NCBI GenBank assembly: GCA_028407765.1
Contig: JAOOJU010000008.1
Span: forward strand, 1-32,406
DNA from: Rickettsiales bacterium
Lineage (GTDB): Bacteria; Pseudomonadota; Alphaproteobacteria; Methylaequorales; Methylaequoraceae
Length of the DNA stretch: 32,406 nt
Direction: 5' to 3'
In this document: positions 1-6,881 of the stretch, one piece after another
Layout: the number at the start of each line of letters is the position of its first letter
How positions within the stretch are numbered: position 1 is the stretch's first letter
Notes under the pieces: generated by a model
The model's database searches: none
What the model was told of the DNA's origin: nothing
Seen by the model: only the letters and a program-made list of their open reading frames with translations
Made by a program: the position numbers and the translations under genes

Positions 1-1
1 A

Positions 2-589
2 ATTGGTATGATTTTGGGTTTAATTAAACCAACAAGTGGAACAGTAAAGATTTTTGATATAAACTTTTTAAAAAATTCAAAAAAAATATTAAGTAGGATG
101 AACTTTGAAAGTCCTTATGTTGATCTTCCTAAAAAGTTAACAGTAAAAGAAAATTTGTTGTTTTATTCAAAACTATATGGAATCAATGATGACTTTGAGC
201 ATGTACTAAGTATTTGTGAAAGTTTAAAGATTTCTGATTTGTTAGGCAGAGAGTTTGGTTCTTTATCTTCAGGCCAAAAAACCAAAGTAGGCCTTTGTAA
301 ATCATTAATAAATAAACCTGAGTTATTATTACTTGATGAGCCCACTGCATCACTTGATCCAGAAACATCTATAATTGTAAGAGAATTTTTATTAAATTAT
401 AAAAAAAAAAATAATATTTCAATTATCATAGCATCTCATAATATGAGTGAAGTTGAAGAGCTTTGTGAAAGAGTAATTCTACTCAAACAAGGAAAAATAC
501 TTCACGATGGATCACCAAAAAACTTAATAAGCATAAATAAATGTAGTAATCTGGAAGAACTTTTTATCAAATCATCAAAAAAATGTTAA
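2..589 (+). CDS. ABC transporter ATP-binding protein (5' end outside window)
   Basis: This is the ATPase subunit of an ABC-2 type exporter. It would bind the cytoplasmic face of the permease encoded next and power export. The reading frame is open to the left edge, so the Walker A P-loop lies outside the window and the track's ATG at 8 is internal. Visible parts, in track numbering, are the signature LSSGQ (86-90), Walker B LLLLDEP (106-112), the D-loop SLD and the H-loop histidine in IASHN (about 144). The stop overlaps the permease ATG (ATGTTAA), so the two are translationally coupled. The substrate cannot be told from sequence. Neighbouring glycan genes make a saccharide, lipid or polysaccharide plausible, which is inference. 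The family assignment is firm. Confidence 0.9.
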   Translation: MGMILGLIKPTSGTVKIFDINFLKNSKKILSRMNFESPYVDLPKKLTVKENLLFYSKLYGINDDFEHVLSICESLKISDLLGREFGSLSSGQKTKVGLCKSLINKPELLLLDEPTASLDPETSIIVREFLLNYKKKNNISIIIASHNMSEVEELCERVILLKQGKILHDGSPKNLISINKCSNLEELFIKSSKKC

Positions 590-1374
590 CAAGAATTTTT
601 GCAATGCTTTTCAGGTATAAGATTTTGGTTTTAGGTTCATTACCCAGAGTGTTAAGTATATTCTATTGGCCTTCAATTCAAATTATACTTTGGGGTTTTT
701 TTTCAAATTTTTTAATTTCAATAGAAGAAGAGTCAACCAAAAGTTCATTGTCTTTCTTGCTTTCTGCAGTGATTTTATGGGATGTTTTATTCAGAGGTCA
801 ATTAGGTCTATCTATGACATTTTTTGAAGAGTTATGGTCCAGAAATTTGGGTAATATAATGATTTCACCATTAAGAAATTATGAGTTAATCTTGAGTCTT
901 ATCATCGTGAGTTTATTTAGAACTTGTCTGGGTCTTATTCCTGCAGTTTTTGTGGCAAATTTTTTCTTTGAATTTCATATTTTTGAGCTTGGAGTTTATC
1001 TTATTTTATTTTTTTTTAACTTAATATTAATGGGATGGACAATAGGTTTTTTCGTTTCTGGTCTCGTACTAAGATTTGGTCAAGCATTTGAAGAACTTGC
1101 TTGGGCTATTATCTTTGTAATACTTCCTTTTTCGTGTGTATATTATCCTTTAGAAATTTTACCTTTGTTTTTTCAAAAAATTTCACTTTTTCTTCCTCCT
1201 ATTTATATTTTCGAGGGTATGAGGTCTATTTTAATAAACAATTATTTTGATTTATCATTATTCTTTAAAGTAATGATTATTAATCTTATTTACTTTATAT
1301 TTTCAATCTTATTTTTTTTAAAAATGATAGACCTTTCAAGGGAAAAGGGTAGTCTGATGAATTATGGAGAGTAG
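583..1374 (+). CDS. ABC-2 type transporter permease
   Basis: A 263-residue integral membrane protein with about six hydrophobic segments (roughly residues 10-35, 55-75, 100-125, 130-160, 165-190, 230-250). The late PLEILP...LPPIYIFEGMR region is typical of ABC-2/DrrB/NodJ-like permeases, and the length is normal for that family. It starts inside the stop codon of the ATPase gene and would form the membrane half of that exporter. It ends directly against the convergent glycosyltransferase, whose stop lies in the next base, so no terminator separates them. The transported compound is unknown. Nod-factor export by NodIJ is a family precedent but not evidence for the substrate here. Confidence 0.85.
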   Translation: MLTRIFAMLFRYKILVLGSLPRVLSIFYWPSIQIILWGFFSNFLISIEEESTKSSLSFLLSAVILWDVLFRGQLGLSMTFFEELWSRNLGNIMISPLRNYELILSLIIVSLFRTCLGLIPAVFVANFFFEFHIFELGVYLILFFFNLILMGWTIGFFVSGLVLRFGQAFEELAWAIIFVILPFSCVYYPLEILPLFFQKISLFLPPIYIFEGMRSILINNYFDLSLFFKVMIINLIYFIFSILFFLKMIDLSREKGSLMNYGE

Positions 1375-2301
1375 TTACTGTATTTTATAACGAATAGGAT
1401 TAATCGAAGAAAATTTGTAAAAAATCTCGCATGCTTTTTTAATATATTCTATTTCATTCGACTTTTTCATATAATATTTTATTCTCAAAAAATTCATTTC
1501 ATTAATAAAACTTTTTTTTAATTCTCTTCTTATCCATTTCTCAGATCTGCCCAAACATTTTATACAAGCAATACTTTTTAACTCATGATTTAATCTTGGA
1601 AATTCATTTAAAAAAAAATATATTGCGGCATTGTAATCATGTAATAGTTGATTTTTTTTCCCTAACATTATTCGATTTTTATCGTTGGCAGGTCCATATG
1701 AAGTAATATTATCAATGAAACTAAAAGAACCATACATTGATAACCTTAAAACTAATGAGAAATCTTCGACAAATAAATTTTTATAGCATCCACCTGATTT
1801 TTTTATTGCTTTATTACAGTATAAATTAGGAGTTGTACCAGAATAATTTGATTGAAGAGTTTTTTTGATTGGCTTATCAATCGTTACAACTTTACTTATT
1901 GAATTCTTTTTAAATTTTATATCTCTAAAATTAGAAAATTCTTTATATTTACTAAAAATTCCTACCGATGAAGTTTTTTTAATTACTTTAAGCAGAGTTT
2001 CGGTACAATCAGGAGACATTATATCGTCTCCTCCAACTAGTTTTATATAATTTCCAGAGGAGTGTTTGATTCCCTTCTGAGTAGCAGATGCTGGTCCTTT
2101 GTTTTTTTGTGAGAATATTTTAGTATTTCTTTTATTCTTGGTATATTTTCTTAAAAACTCTAATGAATTGTCTGTTGAACCATCATTAACAAAAATGTAT
2201 TCTCTTTCAAAAGATCCTTTTTGATTGTAAATGGATTTTAAAACTTTTGGTAAGTATTCAATTTTATTGTATATCGGACAAACATAACTTATTTTTAACA
2301 T
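1375..2301 (-). CDS. Family 2 glycosyltransferase
   Basis: A 308-residue GT-A fold glycosyltransferase. The N-terminus has the GT2 pattern ISYVCPIYNK, the nucleotide-binding VNDGSTD (about residues 38-44) and a GGDD metal-binding motif (90-93) standing for the DxD. Such enzymes move a sugar from an NDP-sugar to a glycan or lipid acceptor, usually at the cytoplasmic membrane face. No membrane helix is obvious. The last 100 residues are lysine-rich and not recognised. It lies 3 bp downstream of the epimerase gene on the same strand, so the two probably form an operon and act in one glycan pathway. Donor and acceptor cannot be predicted. Confidence 0.88.
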   Translation of the reverse strand: MLKISYVCPIYNKIEYLPKVLKSIYNQKGSFEREYIFVNDGSTDNSLEFLRKYTKNKRNTKIFSQKNKGPASATQKGIKHSSGNYIKLVGGDDIMSPDCTETLLKVIKKTSSVGIFSKYKEFSNFRDIKFKKNSISKVVTIDKPIKKTLQSNYSGTTPNLYCNKAIKKSGGCYKNLFVEDFSLVLRLSMYGSFSFIDNITSYGPANDKNRIMLGKKNQLLHDYNAAIYFFLNEFPRLNHELKSIACIKCLGRSEKWIRRELKKSFINEMNFLRIKYYMKKSNEIEYIKKACEIFYKFSSINPIRYKIQ

Positions 2302-2304
2302 TGC

Positions 2305-3306
2305 TTAGAATAATCTATTTTTCCAAGTTTTGGGGGTTAGTTCGTTTATAATTTCTAAATCTAAATGATACCTAAATTTTTTTGTTCCCCTTGTTTTGAT
2401 AAAAGAAATCATTTTTTCTAGCCCTTGATCTAAAGAAGTTTTAGTTTTATAACCAAGGATTTTTCTGGCTTTATCTGCAGAACAAGTTGCATGCATAACT
2501 TCTTGTGGTCTTCCTTTTACAAATTGAGGGTTTAGATTGAATCTTAATTGATTTGCTAATTTATCAGCTAATTGATTTATTGTTACAAATTCCTCATCGG
2601 GTCCTATGTTTATTACCTCTCCAACAACATCTTTGTTGTAAGCCATTTCTTTCAGACAAAATAAATCGTCATCAATATATGAAAAACATCTTTTTTGCTC
2701 ACCATCACCGTAAATTATTGGCTGTCTATTTTGAAGCATTAAATTTATCATTATGGAAACTACATTTCTGTATGGATCATCGTATTTTTGTCTTGGGCCA
2801 ATTATATTGTGTGGAACTGCAATTACATATTCTACACCATGTGTTTCACATAAATTTCTCAATATATTTTCTGCAGCTAGTTTCGCAATACCATAAGGAT
2901 CTTGTGGGTTTGGAGTAAGATTTTCTGTAAATGGTATTTTATTTGTTCCATATCTAGCCATGGAAGAACAGTATATGATTCTTTTAACATTATTTTCAAT
3001 TGCTGCGCTAAATAATGAGACTGAGCCAGTTACAATGTTTTGTGTAATTAAATGTGGAGAAAAAACTGAAAGACCTTCATATGCTGTTGCTGCAGCGTGA
3101 TAAACTAAATCACAACCTTTAGTTATTTTAAGCATGGAGTTTCTATAGCAACAATCGTACTGATAAAACTCTGCTTCAGGTGGTACATTATCTAATTCTC
3201 CTCCAATCAGACTATCACAGCCTATAACTTGATGCCCATCTTTTATAAATGTTTCTGCTAAATGGCTTCCAAGAAAACCAGCAATTCCGCTTACAAAAAT
3301 TTTCAT
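2305..3306 (-). CDS. NAD-dependent sugar epimerase/dehydratase (extended SDR)
   Basis: A 333-residue extended short-chain dehydrogenase/reductase acting on a nucleotide sugar. Visible features are the Rossmann glycine motif GIAGFLG (7-13), an SSMARYG segment carrying the catalytic serine region (114-120), and the catalytic Tyr-x3-Lys in YGIAK (138-142). The YGDGEQKRCFSYIDD stretch is typical of UDP-hexose 4-epimerases and related enzymes. It would make or interconvert an NDP-sugar for the downstream glycosyltransferase. Arginine codons read where the frame was checked are AGA, so it looks host-adapted, unlike the carbamoyltransferase across the divergent spacer. No clear Shine-Dalgarno precedes the ATG. 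The exact substrate (UDP-Glc, UDP-GlcNAc or other) is undetermined. Confidence 0.88.
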   Translation of the reverse strand: MKIFVSGIAGFLGSHLAETFIKDGHQVIGCDSLIGGELDNVPPEAEFYQYDCCYRNSMLKITKGCDLVYHAAATAYEGLSVFSPHLITQNIVTGSVSLFSAAIENNVKRIIYCSSMARYGTNKIPFTENLTPNPQDPYGIAKLAAENILRNLCETHGVEYVIAVPHNIIGPRQKYDDPYRNVVSIMINLMLQNRQPIIYGDGEQKRCFSYIDDDLFCLKEMAYNKDVVGEVINIGPDEEFVTINQLADKLANQLRFNLNPQFVKGRPQEVMHATCSADKARKILGYKTKTSLDQGLEKMISFIKTRGTKKFRYHLDLEIINELTPKTWKNRLF

Positions 3307-3761
3307 TTATTTACTATATATTTGCCTCATATTACTTATTACGATACGAACTAAAAGACGTCAAGGTGTTATAATTTTTTAATACGGTTGAACTTGTTAG
3401 ATTATAATTCTTTTGAAAGTAATATATTATTTATACATTGAAGAATTATAAAGACTTTTAAATTTGTGTAATAAATGAAATAAGTTTTAGTCTCAAAGCT
3501 GCAATTTGTATTTAGTGATTTAAATGCTAATATATTTTTTTTAAATCTTTAAAATACTTCAGATAATTATTTCAGGATTTTTTTTTTAGCAAAGAGTTAA
3601 TTTCAATATATAAGAAATGATAGTTGTTTTATTCGTTATCAAGTTCTTTATTCTTAAGACTTTGCGAGAGTTTATTGATGTTATAATTTCAACAAATTTT
3701 TCTATACTCTGGGTTTGATCGATTACTATATTATTGTTAATATACTCTTGAATCGAAATTT
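3307..3761. other. Divergent intergenic spacer (455 bp)
   Basis: A very AT-rich spacer between the divergent epimerase and carbamoyltransferase genes, so it should hold both promoters. TATAAT- and TATACT-like boxes occur several times (for example two copies of TATACTCT in the last 65 bp), but none has a well-spaced TTGACA-like partner, so I do not assign a promoter. A 33-codon hydrophobic ORF (3617-3718, plus) is present without a convincing ribosome binding site. No RNA fold, repeat array or riboswitch is recognised. The size stands out in a window where most gene gaps are below 15 bp. Confidence 0.5.
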
Positions 3762-5573
3762 ATGCTTATTTTAGGAATTAATGATACCCATGATGCATCT
3801 GCATGCATAATTAAGGATGGAAAGTTATTGATGGCTCTTGCTGAGGAACGTCTTCAACGCATCAAAAGTATGTCAAATTTTCCTCATCATGCAATTAAGA
3901 ATTTATTTAATAAGTTACCGTATGATTATAGTGATATTGATCATGTTGCTGTTGCAACTAAGAAAATTGTTCATACCAATTTATGGAACCTGGTAGTTGA
4001 TTTTAAAATAAATGATTATCTCAAGCTACACAAAAAGTACTTTTATCCAATGATTTATGAAAATAAACAACCTGTCCTAAAAGAAATATTTTCTGATTAT
4101 AAACCATCTGGTGAAATAGCTTACCCACTAGACCGAATTCCACTTATCAGTGGGAAAGAGGTTAAGGATGAAGATATTGTAAAATTAGTAAATTTAAGGC
4201 GTTCTTATATAAGTAAGTTTATTGGTATTCATGAAGATAAAATTGGCTTCTATGACCATCATAGATGCCATGCTTTGTATGGTTATTATACTAACCCAAG
4301 AAAATATGAACGTGTTGCCATTGTAACCTCTGATGGCGGAGGAGATAGAATATACAACACTGTTAGTGTTATGGAGAGTGGTGTACATGAAGAAGTTTCA
4401 AGGGCTCGAAATAGTCTGATAGGTAAAATCTATTCTTCCGTTACCCTAATTTTAGGAATGAATCCTCATCGCCATCCTTATAAGGTTATGGGGCTTGCTC
4501 CTTATGCTACAGAGTACCATAAAAAAGGACCTAGGGAGGTTTTTCTGAATACTTTAACTGTAGATGGGTTGGAATTTAAATATAACCAGGATATGAAAGA
4601 CTTTTTCTTTTATTTAAAAGATAAATTAGAGACTTTTCGTTTTGATGGTATTGCCGGTGGCTTACAAGATTTTGTTGAAATACGTTTAATAGAATGGTTT
4701 GAAAATATTTCCAAAGCCATTAATACTAAAAATTTTGTGTTCAGTGGAGGTGTAGCTAACAATGTAAAAGCTAATAAAGTAATTACTGAACGAGATTTTG
4801 TTGATAATTTTTATGTTCCACCTGGTCCAAGTGATGAGAGCCTTTCAATCGGTGCAGGGTATTCTGCAATATATGATATTTTGGGCCCTGATGAAGCTGA
4901 AAAGATTATAGAGTCACCTACTAACGCTTTCTGGGGTAGTAATGTATGTGGAGAAGATCATGAAAAGTTTCAAGAAAGTGAGTTTATTCGAAAGAACTAT
5001 AATGTGGTCCTTGACAATGATCTTAAAAAGACTGCCAAGGTTCTTTTTGAAGGAGAAGTAGTAGCTTTCTGTGTTGGTGCTATGGAATTTGGTTCCCGTG
5101 CATTAGGTCATCGTTCGCTTCTTGCCGATCCATCAAATATGACAGCAATGCGAAATCTTAATGATATGATTAAGAAACGTGATTTTTGGATGCCATTTTC
5201 TCCATCTATCTTGGATGAATGTTATGACGATTATGTTGTAAATCCAAAAAATATTCACTCAGATTATATGACCATTTGTTTTAATATTACAGATCTGGCT
5301 AAGAGTCATTTAAAAGCAGCAACTCACCCTTATGACTTTACGGTGAGACCACAACGTGTTACAAAAAAGACTTGTCCAAAATACCATGGTCTCATAACAG
5401 AATTCTATAAATTAAGTGGTATTGGTGCTTTACTAAATACATCTCTTAATGTTCACGAAAAACCGATTGTTCAAAAACCGACTGAGATTTTGGATGAAAT
5501 TTTGACAGATGCAAACATACCTCTCAATTATATATACGTACAAAATACTTTATATAAACGTAAAGTAGTCTAA
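3762..5573 (+). CDS. NodU/CmcH/TobZ-family O-carbamoyltransferase
   Basis: A 603-residue enzyme expected to transfer a carbamoyl group from carbamoyl phosphate, via a carbamoyl-adenylate, to a hydroxyl on a sugar or metabolite. The N-terminal Kae1-like domain shows NDTHDAS (7-13), the metal-binding DHHRCHA (165-171) and SDGGGDR (190-196), then FSGGVANN around residue 330. The C-terminal domain carries the family hallmark MEFGSRALGHRS followed by LADPSN, and a WMPFSPS segment. Length is normal for the family. Neighbouring GT2, epimerase and exporter genes suggest glycan decoration, which is inference. Codon use is odd: by hand count 17 of 24 arginines are CGN, against 2 of 17 in ilvD, and it looks richer in GC than its neighbours. 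The ATG lacks a strong Shine-Dalgarno. Confidence 0.92.
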   Translation: MLILGINDTHDASACIIKDGKLLMALAEERLQRIKSMSNFPHHAIKNLFNKLPYDYSDIDHVAVATKKIVHTNLWNLVVDFKINDYLKLHKKYFYPMIYENKQPVLKEIFSDYKPSGEIAYPLDRIPLISGKEVKDEDIVKLVNLRRSYISKFIGIHEDKIGFYDHHRCHALYGYYTNPRKYERVAIVTSDGGGDRIYNTVSVMESGVHEEVSRARNSLIGKIYSSVTLILGMNPHRHPYKVMGLAPYATEYHKKGPREVFLNTLTVDGLEFKYNQDMKDFFFYLKDKLETFRFDGIAGGLQDFVEIRLIEWFENISKAINTKNFVFSGGVANNVKANKVITERDFVDNFYVPPGPSDESLSIGAGYSAIYDILGPDEAEKIIESPTNAFWGSNVCGEDHEKFQESEFIRKNYNVVLDNDLKKTAKVLFEGEVVAFCVGAMEFGSRALGHRSLLADPSNMTAMRNLNDMIKKRDFWMPFSPSILDECYDDYVVNPKNIHSDYMTICFNITDLAKSHLKAATHPYDFTVRPQRVTKKTCPKYHGLITEFYKLSGIGALLNTSLNVHEKPIVQKPTEILDEILTDANIPLNYIYVQNTLYKRKVV

Positions 5574-5924
5574 CAATAATGAAACTGATATACTCACTAT
5601 ATGAATATTCTAACAAATAAACTAATGATTCTTATGGCTATTACCCTTTTCCAAAGCTGATGATTAGAGGATATTGAGTATTTCTAATGCTTTTAAAATC
5701 TTATCTAAAATTTTACATAACTTGAAAAAGAATATGAAGATAAAGGCTTATACATAAAAATTGTTTCTTTGCTTCCTATATCAAAATCTATGGAGTAAGA
5801 CTCCAATAATAATCTAGTAAGATTAACAGTATATAAAAAAATGTTTTTAGTTATAAATAAGAAGAATAGGGTGGAATTATTTGTGTGTTATTACTTTTCT
5901 CTGAATCTTAAGCTATTCATGGTA
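5574..5924. other. Gene-poor spacer between accessory genes and tRNA-Asn
   Basis: About 350 bp with no intact gene. The middle holds a possible decayed coding fragment, listed separately. The flanks show only short frames and AT-rich sequence. No hairpin followed by a T-run is convincing after the carbamoyltransferase or downstream of tRNA-Asn. Direct copies of the tRNA-Asn 3' end, as expected for an attachment site, were not seen in the window. Confidence 0.5.
5671..5798 (+). pseudogene. Possible remnant of a decayed gene
   Basis: Two overlapping stop-free frames join into a protein-like string if one frameshift near 5722-5730 is allowed: ISNAFKILSKILHNL in the first frame, then EKEYEDKGLYIKIVSLLP in the next. 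The first frame ends at TAA 5755 and the second at TAA 5796. The amino-acid mix looks more like a real protein than the surrounding noise, but the stretch is short and I do not recognise the family. Chance is a serious alternative in such AT-rich sequence. Confidence 0.2.
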
Positions 5925-6000
5925 TGGCTCCGGCGACAGGACTCGAACCTGTGACCCAGCGATTAACAGTCGCTTGCTCTACCAACTGAGCTACGCCGGA
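5925..6000 (-). tRNA. tRNA-Asn (GTT)
   Basis: The minus strand reads a full cloverleaf. Acceptor TCCGGCG pairs with CGCCGGA, the D-arm has AGCTCAGTTGGTAGAGC, the anticodon loop CTGTTAA places GTT at 5965-5967, and the T-arm is GGTTCGAACC. Discriminator G and an encoded CCA are at 5925-5928. The length is 76 nt. It lies 54 bp downstream of tRNA-Cys on the same strand, so they are probably co-transcribed. Its 3' end faces the accessory glycan segment. Confidence 0.97.
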
Positions 6001-6054
6001 AAATTTAAAATTCATATTAGATGAATTTTTCTATTTGTAAAAACATTTATTTTT

Positions 6055-6128
6055 TGGAGGTGCGGATCGGATTCGAACCGATGTAGACGGCTTTGCAGGC
6101 CGCAGCGTAGCCTCTCCGCCACCGCACC
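6055..6128 (-). tRNA. tRNA-Cys (GCA)
   Basis: The minus strand folds as a 74-nt tRNA. Acceptor GGTGCGG pairs with CCGCACC, the anticodon GCA is at 6094-6096 within CTGCAAA, and the T-loop sequence is GGTTCGAATCC. The discriminator is U, the known identity base for cysteinyl-tRNA synthetase, and CCA is encoded at 6055-6057. It is the first gene of a tRNA-Cys/tRNA-Asn pair and is divergent from the pcm-like/tolC operon. Confidence 0.97.
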
Positions 6129-6148
6129 TTTAAAATATACAATTAAAG

Positions 6149-6176
6149 GTTATATTGAAATAAGTAAATAAAACAA
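6149..6176 (-). promoter_or_regulatory. Predicted promoter for the tRNA-Cys/tRNA-Asn unit
   Basis: On the minus strand TTGTTT (6171-6176) and TATAAC (6149-6154) are separated by 16 bp, and the expected start falls about 14 nt upstream of mature tRNA-Cys. It overlaps the predicted plus-strand promoter. AT-rich sequence makes chance matches common. Confidence 0.35.
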
Positions 6177-6182
6177 TATAGT
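6155..6182 (+). promoter_or_regulatory. Predicted sigma70-type promoter of the pcm-like/tolC operon
   Basis: TTGAAA (6155-6160) and TATAGT (6177-6182) with a 16-bp spacer lie 24 bp before the ATG at 6207. This is the only clear candidate ahead of a five-gene run with no internal spacer large enough for another promoter, so it may serve the whole run through ilvD. Confidence 0.45.
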
Positions 6183-6206
6183 AATTATTTTAATCAAGAT
6201 AGTTTA

Positions 6207-6881
6207 ATGTACGACAAAATTTTTGAGGTTTCCAGAGAAAATATGGTAAATAACCAAATTATCACAAATAAGGTTATTAATTCAAATTTGATTGATGCAA
6301 TTCTCAATTTAGAAAAGGAGAGATTTGTTCCCAGCTCTATGGCTTCTTTAACGTATAGCGATTCAGAAATACCATTTAACTCTTCTAGGTTTTTAATGAA
6401 GACATTTATTTTTGCAAAAATGGTAGAGTTTTGTAAAATTGAACAAAACGATTCAGTTTTAATAATTGGTTGTTTAACTGGATATTCGGTTGCTATTTTA
6501 TCAAAATTAGCTGGATATGTTTTTGGTTTAGAAGATAATAAAGAATTTGTAGCGCAAGCAAATAAACTACTAGGAGAAATAGCATGTCATAATTGTTCTG
6601 TGAGTTGTGGTGATTTAAAAGATGGTTTAAAAAAAAATAGACCATTTGATAAAATCATAATTGAAGGAGCTGTTGAATTCATTCCAGAGAGTATCACTGA
6701 TCAATTAAAAGAAGGTGGAAAAATATTTTCAATATTTAAGAATGAGCAGTCTTTTAATGGTCAGTTTATGTTAGGTTTGAAAGTAAATGGACAAGTATCT
6801 TACAGACACTTATTTGATGCCAATGCTAGAAGCTTAAAAGTTTTTTCAAATCAAGGTTCTGAAAATGATTTTAAAAATTAA
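6207..6881 (+). CDS. Divergent Pcm-like (isoaspartate methyltransferase-fold) protein
   Basis: A 224-residue homologue of protein-L-isoaspartate O-methyltransferase, as often found beside tolC in alphaproteobacteria. The Rossmann-like methyltransferase core is visible, but key signatures are altered. SAM motif I reads VLIIGCLTGYS (84-94) instead of VLEIGTGSGYQ. PFNSSRFLM (56-64) stands where canonical Pcm has the TISQP substrate loop, which is intact in the second pcm of this window at 22706. It may bind SAM weakly or not at all, or act on another substrate. It overlaps tolC by 17 bp, so a link to TolC expression or assembly is possible but unproven. Fold confidence is good; enzymatic function is uncertain. 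Confidence 0.75.
   Translation: MYDKIFEVSRENMVNNQIITNKVINSNLIDAILNLEKERFVPSSMASLTYSDSEIPFNSSRFLMKTFIFAKMVEFCKIEQNDSVLIIGCLTGYSVAILSKLAGYVFGLEDNKEFVAQANKLLGEIACHNCSVSCGDLKDGLKKNRPFDKIIIEGAVEFIPESITDQLKEGGKIFSIFKNEQSFNGQFMLGLKVNGQVSYRHLFDANARSLKVFSNQGSENDFKN

Noticed and set aside
2553-2918. 121-aa plus-strand ORF opposite the epimerase
   Set aside because: The opposite strand encodes the conserved YxxxK and other SDR motifs. The ORF has no domain or ribosome binding site.
3617-3718. 33-codon hydrophobic ORF in the epimerase/carbamoyltransferase spacer
   Set aside because: It has no good Shine-Dalgarno and no recognisable family. Hydrophobic short frames are frequent in T-rich DNA. It could be a leader peptide but nothing supports that.
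6129-6206. Riboswitch or T-box-like leader before the valS/ilvD-containing operon
   Set aside because: The 78-bp spacer is AT-rich and too short, with no conserved leader motif. The predicted transcription start leaves under 20 nt of leader.
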